From contig CAVPJX010000001.1 in the NCBI GenBank assembly GCA_963705545.1, forward strand, positions 1,116,001 to 1,180,000: a stretch of DNA of 64,000 bases. Reading direction: 5' to 3'. Position 1 is the first letter of the stretch. Each line of letters begins with the position of its first letter. The notes under the pieces were generated by a model. It was not told the DNA's origin. It saw only the letters and a program-made list of their open reading frames with translations, and searched no databases. Source of the DNA: DATBLY01 sp963705545. Its GTDB lineage: Bacteria > Actinomycetota > UBA4738 > HRBIN12. Below are positions 8,590-15,660 of this stretch, piece after piece. A program made the translations under genes and the position numbers.

Positions 8590-9213
8590 TCAGGCCTCCT
8601 TGGCCACGTGTCCCGTCTCGGTGACGCGGAGGTCGGTGAGACCGGAGTGCACCCGATCGCCCTCGATCATCACGCTCGCGTCCTCGAGGTAGCCGAGCTC
8701 GGCCAGCGTCTCCAAGACGTGCACCAGCGACTCCTCGGGAGCCTCCGCGAGCGTGTCGATCACCAGCTCCGGATGCTCGGGCGCCTCGTAGGGGTCGTCC
8801 ACCCCGGTGAAGCCGGTGATCTCGCCGGCGAGCGCCTTCTTGTACAGGCCCTTGGGATCACGGTTCGCGGCGATCTCGTCCACGGTCGCGTGCACGTAGA
8901 CCTCGACGAACGCGCCGATCTGCGCGCGGGCAGCGTCCCGGGTCTCCTTGTACGGCGAGATCGGACAGCAGATCGTGGCGACGCCGTTGCGGGTCAACAG
9001 GTCCGCCACGTACGCGATCCGCAGGATGTTCGTGTCGCGGTCCTCCTTCGAGAACCCCAGACCCTTGGAGAGGTTCTTGCGCACCTCGTCGCCGTCGAGG
9101 ATCTCGGTCTGCATCCCTCGCGCCTGGAACTCGTGGTAGAGCATCTCGGCGATCGTCGACTTGCCGGCGCCGGACAGGCCGGTGAACCAGACGGTGAACC
9201 CCTCTCGCGTCAC
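8590..9213 (-). CDS. cysC: adenylyl-sulfate kinase
   Basis: Phosphorylates APS to PAPS, the sulfate donor for sulfotransferases. 207 residues: Walker A GLSGAGKST at 12-20, the LDGDEVR motif at about 40, the FSKEDRDTNI segment and the lid region ending in YEAPEHPELVIDT. The last 35 residues extend past the usual kinase core. The GTG start is supported by AAGGAG six nt upstream and overlaps the previous stop in a GTGA, so translation is coupled to the phosphodiesterase-like gene. No sulfate adenylyltransferase is present in the window. It is the natural PAPS source for the five sulfotransferase-type proteins at 16.5-26.9 kb. Confidence 0.92.
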   Translation of the reverse strand: MTREGFTVWFTGLSGAGKSTIAEMLYHEFQARGMQTEILDGDEVRKNLSKGLGFSKEDRDTNILRIAYVADLLTRNGVATICCPISPYKETRDAARAQIGAFVEVYVHATVDEIAANRDPKGLYKKALAGEITGFTGVDDPYEAPEHPELVIDTLAEAPEESLVHVLETLAELGYLEDASVMIEGDRVHSGLTDLRVTETGHVAKEA

Positions 9214-10607
9214 AGGAAGCTCCTTCCGGCGGCACCCTCGAGCGGCGGGGCGCCGTACAGATCCAGGATCGTCGGTCCCACGTCGACCAGGTTCAGCCCG
9301 CCGACGCGGCCGCTCCGCTGACCCGGCGCGCCCGACATCACGAGGACGCCGTCGCGATCGTGGTTGGCCCCGTCGGGGCCCGTGTCGTTCTCGTACGTGT
9401 AGAGGCTGGGGTTGCCCACCGACCCGACCGACCTCCAGGCGAGATCCCCGAAGTAGACGATCAGATCCGGCGCCACGCCCTTGACGTCGGGGTAGACGTC
9501 CTGGGGCTTGAGGACCTTGGTCCCCAAGGGCTCGCCGTCGGGCCCGAGCTGCGCCTCGAGCTTCGCGATCAGCTCGTCGCGCACCTCCTCGTAGCGCGCC
9601 GGCTCGATCACACCCTGCGGCTCGCGCCCCTTCACGTTGAGGAAGCATCGCCCGTAGTACCCGCCGTCGCCCCAGACCAACGTGCGGCTCCAATCGATCT
9701 GCGCATCCTTGATGGGAACCGGGCCGTTCACCGGCTCGGTGAGCGTCAGGTACCCCTCCTGGATCAACCAATCGTTGAAGCAGAGCCCGCCCATCATCGG
9801 GCGGGCGCCGTGGTCCGACATCAGCATCGTGACCGCGTCGCCGGGGATCAGCTCCATCAGCGACCCGATCTCACGGTCCAGGAAGCGGTAGTACTCGCGG
9901 AAGATCCCCTCGTACTTGTTCCCGGGCTCGTAGAGGGGATGGACCGGATCGACGTACTGCCAGAAGACGTGATGGAGCCGGTCGGGTGCGATGTCGCAGA
10001 CCATGAAGAAGTCCCAGGGCTTCTCCTTGATGAGCCGCCGCGCGACCTGGAACCGTCGCTCCGTCATCCGGAACACCTGGTCGAGGGTCACGTCGAAGCC
10101 GGCCTCGCGGAAGTTCGGGATGTCGAAGATGTAGTTGCCCGGACCTCCCAGCTCGTCGTCGATCTCGACCTCGAGCTCCTGCGGATACGCCCACCGCTCC
10201 GCGGACGGCGGCGTCAGGAAGCAGCCGACGCGCCAACCCGGGAACTCCTTGGGCGGCGGGAACGACGGCGGCACGCCGATCAGGCACGATCGCTTGCCCA
10301 TCGCGCCCAGCACATCCCAGACGGCGGGTGCCTTGATCGAGCCCGCATGCGCGATCGACAGCCCGTCGTACGAGGCGTCCTTGCGGTTCCGGAACCCGTA
10401 GATGCCGAGCTCGCCCGGCGTCTTGCTGGTGAGGGCGCAGGCCCAGGCGGGCACGGTGATCGGCGGGGTGATGCTCGCGAGGTCGCCGAACATCCCGCCT
10501 GCAATCAGCGATCGGATGTTCGGCACCTCGTCGGCCAGGTCGCGGAACAGGAGCTGGGGCGTGGCACAATCGAGGCCGATCACGGCGACCCGGGGTCCTT
10601 GCTGCAT
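9210..10607 (-). CDS. alkaline phosphatase superfamily phosphodiesterase/pyrophosphatase
   Basis: 465 residues of the type I phosphodiesterase / nucleotide pyrophosphatase branch. Metal and active-site segments are visible: VIGLDCATPQLL at 8-19, PPITVPAWACALTSKTPG at about 62-80 (expected nucleophile Thr), an internal D-H pair, and MLMSDHGARPMMG near the middle. No signal peptide is present, so it is cytoplasmic. The ATG at 10607 has AAGGA in front; the longer reading adds unconserved residues. Its stop overlaps the start of cysC by 4 nt, implying a role linked to APS/PAPS, but its substrate is not known. Confidence 0.8.
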   Translation of the reverse strand: MQQGPRVAVIGLDCATPQLLFRDLADEVPNIRSLIAGGMFGDLASITPPITVPAWACALTSKTPGELGIYGFRNRKDASYDGLSIAHAGSIKAPAVWDVLGAMGKRSCLIGVPPSFPPPKEFPGWRVGCFLTPPSAERWAYPQELEVEIDDELGGPGNYIFDIPNFREAGFDVTLDQVFRMTERRFQVARRLIKEKPWDFFMVCDIAPDRLHHVFWQYVDPVHPLYEPGNKYEGIFREYYRFLDREIGSLMELIPGDAVTMLMSDHGARPMMGGLCFNDWLIQEGYLTLTEPVNGPVPIKDAQIDWSRTLVWGDGGYYGRCFLNVKGREPQGVIEPARYEEVRDELIAKLEAQLGPDGEPLGTKVLKPQDVYPDVKGVAPDLIVYFGDLAWRSVGSVGNPSLYTYENDTGPDGANHDRDGVLVMSGAPGQRSGRVGGLNLVDVGPTILDLYGAPPLEGAAGRSFL

Positions 10608-10735
10608 CGGGAACGTCCTTCTGTCGGTCGGGTCCGTCTGTCCCCGGGCGCGCTCGCGCGACGGGGCGATCCGGCGGTTCACGTATCCTACCAACCGCCC
10701 GAAACCCCCCACCAACCTGCGGAGATGGCGATCCG

Positions 10736-11134
10736 GTGAAGGTGCTGCGCACGACGCTGTACACGGGCGCGGTCGTCTGGGCAGCCTCGGGGATGGCCCT
10801 CGCGATCGCCCCTCACTACCTCATCCACGAGCTCTTCCGGAACGCGTTCATCCGAGACTGGGCCCTGATCCGGACCCTGGGGGTCGTGGCGATCGGCATG
10901 GCGATGCTGATGGTCCTGGTCGCCCAGCGGCTCGAGGACGTCTGGTGGTGGGCGTGGGCGTTCATCGTCACGACCGCCGGCGTGGCGACGGTGAACGGCC
11001 TGCACGCTGCGTTCGGCGATCGCTCCGGTCGGGCGCAACTCATGTTCTGGCTGATCGCCGGCATCAACGCCGCTCTGTGTGCCGGGCTGCTCCTCGGCAT
11101 GGGCCGGACCGCGCAGGAGCAACCCTTCGCCTGA
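10736..11134 (+). CDS. four-helix membrane protein, unknown function
   Basis: 132 residues with four predicted membrane helices (about 5-27, 42-64, 68-88 and 103-124). The sequence has no motif that ties it to a transporter or enzyme; such small four-helix proteins are often annotated DUF4345-like or hypothetical. The GTG start overlaps the TGA of a four-codon ORF (ATG 10725, GGAG just before it). A possible -10 TATCCT sits at 10685. It is divergent from the phosphodiesterase gene and convergent with the dehydrogenase. Confidence 0.65.
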   Translation: MKVLRTTLYTGAVVWAASGMALAIAPHYLIHELFRNAFIRDWALIRTLGVVAIGMAMLMVLVAQRLEDVWWWAWAFIVTTAGVATVNGLHAAFGDRSGRAQLMFWLIAGINAALCAGLLLGMGRTAQEQPFA

Positions 11135-11146
11135 GCCGGGCCCGGA

Positions 11147-12205
11147 TCAGGCCCTCGTGCGCACGGTCTCGATCCGCTCCAGCGCGAGGCGGGTCGCCGC
11201 CACCTGCGGCGTGATCGCGTCTCGCTCGGCCAGCTCGAGCACGCGCTCGAGCGTGCCTCCGATCGCCGCGAGCCTCGCCGCCATCTCCTCCGCCGACCAC
11301 CCGAGCCGCTCGTACCCAGCCAGGTGCAGCACACCACCGGCGTTCACCACGAAGTCGGGCGCGTACAGGATGTCGCGCGCCGCGATCCGATCGGCGTCCT
11401 CTGGGTCCGCGAGCTGGTTGTTCGCGGCGCCCGCCACGATGGCGCAGCGGAGGCGCGGGACCGTCTCGGCGTTCAGGACCCCGCCCGTCGCGCACGGGGC
11501 GAGGACGTCGCACTCCGCGTCGATGATGGCTTCCGGCGCGACGATCGAGGCGCCGACGTCGTCGGCCACTGCCGAGGCGCGCCTGCCGTCGACGTCCGCG
11601 AGCGTGAGCGCCGCGCCCGCGTCGGCGAGGAGGCGGGCGAGCGGTCCGCCCACCGCGCCTGCGCCCTGGATCGCGATCGTGCGGTTCCCGAGGTCCGGCG
11701 ATCCGAACACGTGAGCGACGGCGGCCCGGATCCCGTGGAACACCCCGAGCGCCGTGTCCGGCGCCGAGGTCCCCGAGCCGCCGGCCGCGACGCTCCGACC
11801 CATCACGTGCGGACATCGCTCCCACACGACGTCCATGTCTCGCTCGCCGGTGTTCATGTCACAGGCGGTCACGTAGCTCCCGCCGAGCGAGTCGACGAGG
11901 TCCGCGTACCGCTCGAGGAGGAGCCGGCGCGCGTCACCGTCCGGGATCGCCGGGACGGCCAGCACGGACTTCCCGCCTCCGAAGTCGATGCCCGCGAGGG
12001 CGTTCTTCCACGTCATCGCCGACGACAAGCGGAGGACGTCACCGAGGGCGTCTTCGACGCTCGGATAGACCTTCATCCGGGTGCCGCCGAACCCGGGACC
12101 GAGGGCGGTCGAGTGCACGCCGACGAACAGCCATGCCTCGGTCGCCGCGTCGAACCGCGAGGCCACGAACTCACCATCCCAGCCCCGGAGCAGCTCCTCG
12201 AACAT
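11147..12205 (-). CDS. Glu/Leu/Phe/Val family amino acid dehydrogenase
   Basis: NAD(P)-dependent oxidative deamination of a branched or aromatic amino acid. 352 residues, as in leucine/phenylalanine/valine dehydrogenases rather than the longer glutamate enzymes. The substrate loop GPGFGGTRM and catalytic lysines in MTWKNALAGIDFGGGKS (about 65-81) are visible, then the Rossmann motif QGAGAVGGPLA at about 180 and APCATGGVLN near 230. The exact substrate cannot be read from the sequence. Its own -10 TAGACT lies 9 nt before the ATG, so it need not belong to the TetR operon upstream. Confidence 0.88.
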   Translation of the reverse strand: MFEELLRGWDGEFVASRFDAATEAWLFVGVHSTALGPGFGGTRMKVYPSVEDALGDVLRLSSAMTWKNALAGIDFGGGKSVLAVPAIPDGDARRLLLERYADLVDSLGGSYVTACDMNTGERDMDVVWERCPHVMGRSVAAGGSGTSAPDTALGVFHGIRAAVAHVFGSPDLGNRTIAIQGAGAVGGPLARLLADAGAALTLADVDGRRASAVADDVGASIVAPEAIIDAECDVLAPCATGGVLNAETVPRLRCAIVAGAANNQLADPEDADRIAARDILYAPDFVVNAGGVLHLAGYERLGWSAEEMAARLAAIGGTLERVLELAERDAITPQVAATRLALERIETVRTRA

Positions 12206-12214
12206 CGCGGGCGA

Positions 12215-12220
12215 AGTCTA
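12215..12220 (-). promoter_or_regulatory. -10 box TAGACT of the dehydrogenase gene
   Basis: TAGACT on the minus strand, 9 nt from the ATG at 12205. It suggests leaderless transcription starting inside the gap after the TetR gene. Confidence 0.5.
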
Positions 12221-12239
12221 GTGAGCGGGACGGATCCGG

Positions 12240-12782
12240 CTAGTCGCCGCCGGCCGCGCGCTCGATCGCGGCGACCCCGGCGGCCCACGCCGCGTCGACG
12301 TCGGCACCCGGAGGGAACCGGCCGTTCAGCTCGAGCATGACGAGGCCGTGCGCCATCCCCCAGGCGGCCCGCGCGAGCTCGCGCGTGCCCGTGGCCGCCA
12401 GGAGCGGCGCTGCTGCCCGTGCCTCGACACCATCGGGCAACCGTTCGCGCCGCAGCGGTCGATCGTTCATCAGTCGGTACAGGTCCGGGCGGTCGTGCGC
12501 GAACCTCCGGTACGCGCCGGCCACGGCCCGCAGTGGCCGGCGGCGGTCGCGGCGAACGGCCGCCTCGAAGCGCACCGCGACGTCCTCGAACCCGAGCGCG
12601 ATCAGCTCGAGCTCCACGGCCTCCTTGTCCGGGTAGTGCTTGTAGAGCGACGAGGCCTTGATCCCGAGCTCCGCGGCGAGCCGACGCATCGTCAGGGCGG
12701 ATCCACCGTCCTCCTCGAGGATCGTGAGCGCCGCGTCGACGATCTGGCGTCGTCGCTCGGTCGGGACGGGATCGCTCGCCAT
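12240..12782 (-). CDS. TetR/AcrR family transcriptional regulator
   Basis: 180 residues. The N-terminal helix-turn-helix is canonical: RRRQIVDAALTILEEDGG, then LTMRRLAAELGIKASSLYKHYPDKEAV at about 29-55. The C-terminal ligand-binding region matches the WHG/TetR_C_33 type (RFAHDRPDLYRLMND). The gene follows the SRPBCC gene by 32 nt, in one unit whose promoter carries two perfect palindromes, so autorepression is likely. The inducer may be the ligand of the SRPBCC partner. Confidence 0.9.
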   Translation of the reverse strand: MASDPVPTERRRQIVDAALTILEEDGGSALTMRRLAAELGIKASSLYKHYPDKEAVELELIALGFEDVAVRFEAAVRRDRRRPLRAVAGAYRRFAHDRPDLYRLMNDRPLRRERLPDGVEARAAAPLLAATGTRELARAAWGMAHGLVMLELNGRFPPGADVDAAWAAGVAAIERAAGGD

Positions 12783-12814
12783 CGGCTGATCCGGACCGAC
12801 CGCGCTCGCCGGCC

Positions 12815-13273
12815 TCACGCCGACACCCGGCGAGCGCTCACCTGCTCGGCGAGCGCGCGGTTCATCGCCTCGAACCCCCGCAGCGTTCGCGGCAGGAGCG
12901 ACCGGCGCAGCGGCCGCACCAACGCTCCGCGGAACCGCTCGGACTGGACGAGCCGGGTGCCACGTCCTGCGTCGATCGGAACCAGCTCGAATCGGTGCGC
13001 GCCGTCGAACAGATGCGGCACACCCAACACGCCGAGCCACGCGAAGGTCCGATCGGGATCGTGATCGGTGACCTTCGGGTGCATCGTGATCCCCCGACCG
13101 CCCGGCGGCTGCAACCGCACGAGCAGCCGGTCCCCCACGTCCGCGGTGCCCTCGATCCTCGTGATGAACGGGTTCCAGCGGCCATAGGACCCGAAGTCCA
13201 TCAGGACGCTCCAGACCTCCGCCGGGCTCGCGGCGATGTCGATCTGCGCGTGCAGCTCGTTCGTCCCCGTCAT
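12815..13273 (-). CDS. SRPBCC (START-like) domain protein
   Basis: 152 residues with the helix-grip fold pattern of polyketide cyclase/ligand-transport proteins: IDIASPAEVWSVLMDFGSYGRWNPFI at the N-terminus, FAWLGVLGVPHLFDGAHRFELVP in the middle and a long C-terminal helix. These proteins bind hydrophobic ligands in an internal cavity; no catalytic residue is evident. It is first in the operon with the TetR gene, behind GGAG and a strong regulated promoter, so it is the likely regulated effector or ligand-handling protein. Confidence 0.85.
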   Translation of the reverse strand: MTGTNELHAQIDIAASPAEVWSVLMDFGSYGRWNPFITRIEGTADVGDRLLVRLQPPGGRGITMHPKVTDHDPDRTFAWLGVLGVPHLFDGAHRFELVPIDAGRGTRLVQSERFRGALVRPLRRSLLPRTLRGFEAMNRALAEQVSARRVSA

Positions 13274-13292
13274 GTGCCGCTCCTCTCGCCAC

Positions 13293-13309
13293 GGCTAACA
13301 CTGTTAGCC
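13293..13309. promoter_or_regulatory. operator O2: 17-bp perfect palindrome
   Basis: GGCTAACA-C-TGTTAGCC, in the 5' leader just downstream of the predicted transcription start of the SRPBCC-TetR operon. It shares the GGCTAAC/GTTAGCC arms with O1, centre to centre 33 bp. Confidence 0.85.
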
Positions 13310-13319
13310 TCGTGGGCGC

Positions 13320-13348
13320 AGCATAGGCTAACGTCGTTAGCCTGTCAA
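13320..13348 (-). promoter_or_regulatory. SRPBCC-TetR operon promoter, TTGACA-17 bp-TATGCT
   Basis: On the minus strand a consensus -35 TTGACA (13348-13343) is separated by exactly 17 bp from TATGCT (13325-13320). Apart from its outermost base pair, operator O1 fills the whole spacer, so repressor and RNA polymerase cannot bind together. Confidence 0.85.
13325..13343. promoter_or_regulatory. operator O1: 19-bp perfect palindrome in the promoter spacer
   Basis: AGGCTAACG-T-CGTTAGCCT with both arms perfect, overlapping the last base of the -35 and the first base of the -10. Its position and the neighbouring TetR gene make it the probable binding site of that regulator. Confidence 0.85.
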
Positions 13349-13378
13349 CCCGCGACGGCTCGGCCGGGGGACGCGAAC

Positions 13379-13403
13379 GGGGCGGGCCGAGAAGGCCCGC
13401 CCC
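13379..13403 (-). terminator. groEL terminator hairpin
   Basis: A perfect 10-bp GC stem (GGGGCGGGCC / GGCCCGCCCC) with a GAGAA-type pentaloop starts 25 nt after the groEL stop. The following sequence has only a weak U content. Confidence 0.7.
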
Positions 13404-13427
13404 GCGGACAGCGCGTCCGTTCCGGAC

Positions 13428-15053
13428 TCAGTGCATGTGTCCGTGGCCGCCCCCGGCGGCCTCGGACTCGTCCTCCTCGGGCTTCTCGACCACGGCGCTC
13501 TCGGTCGTGAGGATCAGCGCCGCGATCGAGGCGGCGTTCTGCAGCGCCGACCGAGTGACCTTGGCGGGGTCGATGATCCCGGCCTTCACCATGTTCACCC
13601 ACTCGCCCGTCGCGGCATCGAACCCCTTGCCCTTGCCGTCGCTCTCGGCGCGGATCTGCTGCACGACGACCGCACCCTCGTAGCCCGCGTTCTGGGCGAT
13701 CCGCCGGGCGGGCTCGGCGAGCGCGGCCACGACGATCGATGCGCCGGTCGCTTCGTCGCCCTCCAGGTCGAGCTTCTCCAGGGCCTTCTCGGCACGGATC
13801 AGCGTGACGCCTCCGCCCGGGACGATGCCCTCCTCGACCGCGGCACGGGTCGCGGAGACGGCGTCCTCGATGCGGTGCTTCTTCTCCTTGAGCTCGACCT
13901 CGGTGGCCGCGCCGACCTTGATGACGGCGACCCCGCCGGAGAGCTTCGCGAGCCGCTCCTGCAGCTTCTCGCGGTCCCAGTCCGAGTCGGTCTTCTCGAT
14001 CTCGGCCTTGATCTGGTTGATCCGGCCCTTCACCTCGTCGTCGGAACCCGCCCCCTCGACGATCGTCGTGTCGTCCTTCGTCACGACGATCTTGCGCGCC
14101 TTGCCCAGCAGGTCGAGCGTGACGTTCTCGAGCTTCAGGCCGACCTCCTCCGAGATCACCTGACCGCCGGTGAGGATCGCCATGTCCTGAAGCATCGCCT
14201 TGCGGCGGTCGCCGAACCCGGGCGCCTTGATCGCGACGGCGTTGAACGTGCCGCGGATCTTGTTGACCACCAGCGTCGCGAGGGCTTCGCCCTCGACGTC
14301 CTCGGCGATGATCGCGAGGGGCTTGCCGGCCTGCATCACCTTCTCGAGCACCGGCACGAGCTCCTGCACGCTCGAGATCTTCTTGTTCACGATCAGCAGG
14401 TGCGGCTCGTCGAGGACGGCCTCCTGCCGGTCGGGGTCCGAGATGAAGTAGGGCGAGATGTAGCCCTTGTCGAACTGCATCCCCTCCACGAACTCGAGCT
14501 CCATGCCGAACGTGTTCGACTCCTCGACGGTGATGACGCCGTCCTTGCCGACCTTGTCGAGCGCCTCGGCGATCGTCTCCCCGATCGAGGGGTCGGCGGC
14601 CGAGATCGACGCGACCTGCGCGACCTCCTCCTTCGACTCCACGTCCTTCGACTGCTCCTTGATCGCGTCTACGGCGGCCTCGACCGCGCGCTCGATGCCG
14701 CGCTTGAGCGCCATCGGGTTCGCCCCGGCCGCGACGTTCTTCAGGCCGGCCTTCACCATCGCGCGCGCGAGGACCGTGGCCGTGGTGGTGCCGTCACCGG
14801 CGACGTCGTTCGTCTTGGTGGCGACCTCCTTCGTGAGCTGGGCGCCCATGTTCTCCCACGGGTCGTCGAGCTCGATCTCCTTGGCGATCGTCACGCCGTC
14901 GTTCGTGATCGTGGGCGCTCCCCACTTCTTGTCGAGCACCACGTTCTGGCCCTTGGGCCCGAGCGTGATGGCGACCGCGTCGGCGAGCTTGTCGACGCCG
15001 GCCTCCAGGCCGCGCCGCGCATCCTCGCCGAACTTCAATAGCTTCGAAGCCAC
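13428..15053 (-). CDS. groEL: 60-kDa chaperonin GroEL
   Basis: ATP-driven protein folding chamber subunit, 541 residues, full length. Visible are the N-terminal KLLKFGEDARRGLEAGVDKLADAV, the ATP-binding GDGTTTATVLA (about residues 86-96) and the GGG(V)TLIRA region near 405. The C-terminus is EAAGGGHGHMH, a His-ending tail of the kind seen in actinobacterial GroEL1, rather than the GGM repeat. The GTG start is preceded by AAGGAGGAG. It lies downstream of groES in the same CIRCE-controlled unit. Confidence 0.98.
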   Translation of the reverse strand: MASKLLKFGEDARRGLEAGVDKLADAVAITLGPKGQNVVLDKKWGAPTITNDGVTIAKEIELDDPWENMGAQLTKEVATKTNDVAGDGTTTATVLARAMVKAGLKNVAAGANPMALKRGIERAVEAAVDAIKEQSKDVESKEEVAQVASISAADPSIGETIAEALDKVGKDGVITVEESNTFGMELEFVEGMQFDKGYISPYFISDPDRQEAVLDEPHLLIVNKKISSVQELVPVLEKVMQAGKPLAIIAEDVEGEALATLVVNKIRGTFNAVAIKAPGFGDRRKAMLQDMAILTGGQVISEEVGLKLENVTLDLLGKARKIVVTKDDTTIVEGAGSDDEVKGRINQIKAEIEKTDSDWDREKLQERLAKLSGGVAVIKVGAATEVELKEKKHRIEDAVSATRAAVEEGIVPGGGVTLIRAEKALEKLDLEGDEATGASIVVAALAEPARRIAQNAGYEGAVVVQQIRAESDGKGKGFDAATGEWVNMVKAGIIDPAKVTRSALQNAASIAALILTTESAVVEKPEEDESEAAGGGHGHMH

Positions 15054-15069
15054 GGCTCCTCCTTCGGTC

Positions 15070-15122
15070 GTTCAGATGGAACGGGCCCCGGCGCGTGTCC
15101 GCGCGCGAGGCCCCGTCCCGAC
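15070..15122 (-). other. imperfect hairpin between groES and groEL
   Basis: GGGGCC-type arms flank a GCGCGC-rich centre in the 78-nt groES-groEL gap. It may stabilise or partly terminate the message; the pairing includes a bulge, so the call is weak. Confidence 0.35.
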
Positions 15123-15131
15123 GCTTGGGCG

Positions 15132-15440
15132 CTACTTCTTGTTGACGACGGCGAGCACGTCGCGGGCCGACAGGATCAGGTACTCCTCGCCCTCGACCTT
15201 CACCTCGGTGCCGCCGTACTTCGAGTAGATCACGGTGTCGCCGACCTTCACGTCGACCGGGATCCGCTTCTCGCCGTCCTCGTCCCAACGGCCCTCGCCC
15301 ACGGCCACGACGGTGCCCTCCTGGGGCTTCTCCTTCGCGGTGTCGGGGATCACGAGACCCGACGAGGTCATCTCGTCACCCTCGTTCGCGTGGACCACGA
15401 TGCGGTCCTCGAGCGGCTTCAGGCTGAAGTCCTTCGCCAT
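15132..15440 (-). CDS. groES: 10-kDa co-chaperonin GroES
   Basis: Lid of the GroEL chamber, 102 residues, full length: LKPLEDRIVVHANEGDEMTSSGLVIPDTAKEKPQEGTVVAVGEG is the usual N-terminal half with the mobile loop (GDEMTSSGLVIPD), and VGDTVIYSKYGGTEVKVEGEEYLIL closes it. The start is preceded by AGGAGGG. The first 22 codons, ribosome binding site and CIRCE are repeated directly upstream by a tandem duplication, which puts a 49-codon ORF ahead of the gene, overlapping its start by 22 nt. Confidence 0.98.
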   Translation of the reverse strand: MAKDFSLKPLEDRIVVHANEGDEMTSSGLVIPDTAKEKPQEGTVVAVGEGRWDEDGEKRIPVDVKVGDTVIYSKYGGTEVKVEGEEYLILSARDVLAVVNKK

Positions 15441-15568
15441 GCTGGTTGCCCTCCTCGCGTTAGCACTCGACCTGCTTGAGTGCTAACAGGATAGCGACGA
15501 GAGTCACCCTCGTTCGCGTGGACCACGATGCGGTCCTCGAGCGGCTTCAGGCTGAAGTCCTTCGCCAT
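15419..15568 (-). pseudogene. duplicated, frameshifted groES 5' fragment (49-codon uORF)
   Basis: From the ATG of the outer copy the frame encodes the first 22 GroES residues, then 27 unrelated residues read through the inner CIRCE and RBS because 128 is not a multiple of three. It stops at 15419, 22 nt inside the true groES. It has the same strong RBS as groES, so it should be translated if transcription begins at the outer promoter. Confidence 0.75.
15460..15486. promoter_or_regulatory. CIRCE operator, inner copy
   Basis: TTAGCACTC-N9-GAGTGCTAA, an exact match to the HrcA-binding CIRCE element, 20 nt before the groES start. It lies in the transcribed leader if the outer promoter is used. 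Confidence 0.95.
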
Positions 15569-15587
15569 GCTGGTTGCCCTCCTCGCG

Positions 15588-15614
15588 TTAGCACTCGACC
15601 TGCTTGAGTGCTAA
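15588..15614. promoter_or_regulatory. CIRCE operator, outer copy
   Basis: The same perfect TTAGCACTC-N9-GAGTGCTAA, immediately downstream of the only complete promoter (-10 at 15621-15616). HrcA is not encoded in the window. Confidence 0.95.
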
Positions 15615-15615
15615 C

Positions 15616-15644
15616 AGGATAGCGACGAGAGTGCCAAGGGTCAA
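15616..15644 (-). promoter_or_regulatory. groESL promoter, TTGACC-17 bp-TATCCT
   Basis: On the minus strand the -35 TTGACC (15644-15639) and -10 TATCCT (15621-15616) are 17 bp apart. The -35 lies outside the duplicated block, so the inner copy keeps only the -10 with CGAACG in the -35 position. Confidence 0.75.
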
Positions 15645-15660
15645 CGCGGCCGGAGGCGGG

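Larger units (their letters stand above)
15375..15632. repeat. perfect 128-bp tandem duplication over the groES start and CIRCE
   Basis: Copy 1 is 15375-15504 and copy 2 is 15503-15632, offset by 128 bp and identical throughout; the two copies share a GT at the junction. Each copy holds the first 22 groES codons, AGGAGGG, one CIRCE element and the -10 TATCCT. Perfect identity means the event is recent or is an assembly error. Confidence 0.95.

Noticed and set aside
13431..15041. 536-codon open frame on the plus strand opposite groEL
   Set aside because: A shadow of the codon structure of groEL in high-GC DNA; the predicted protein is Arg/Asp/Leu/Val-rich with no domain and no start signals.
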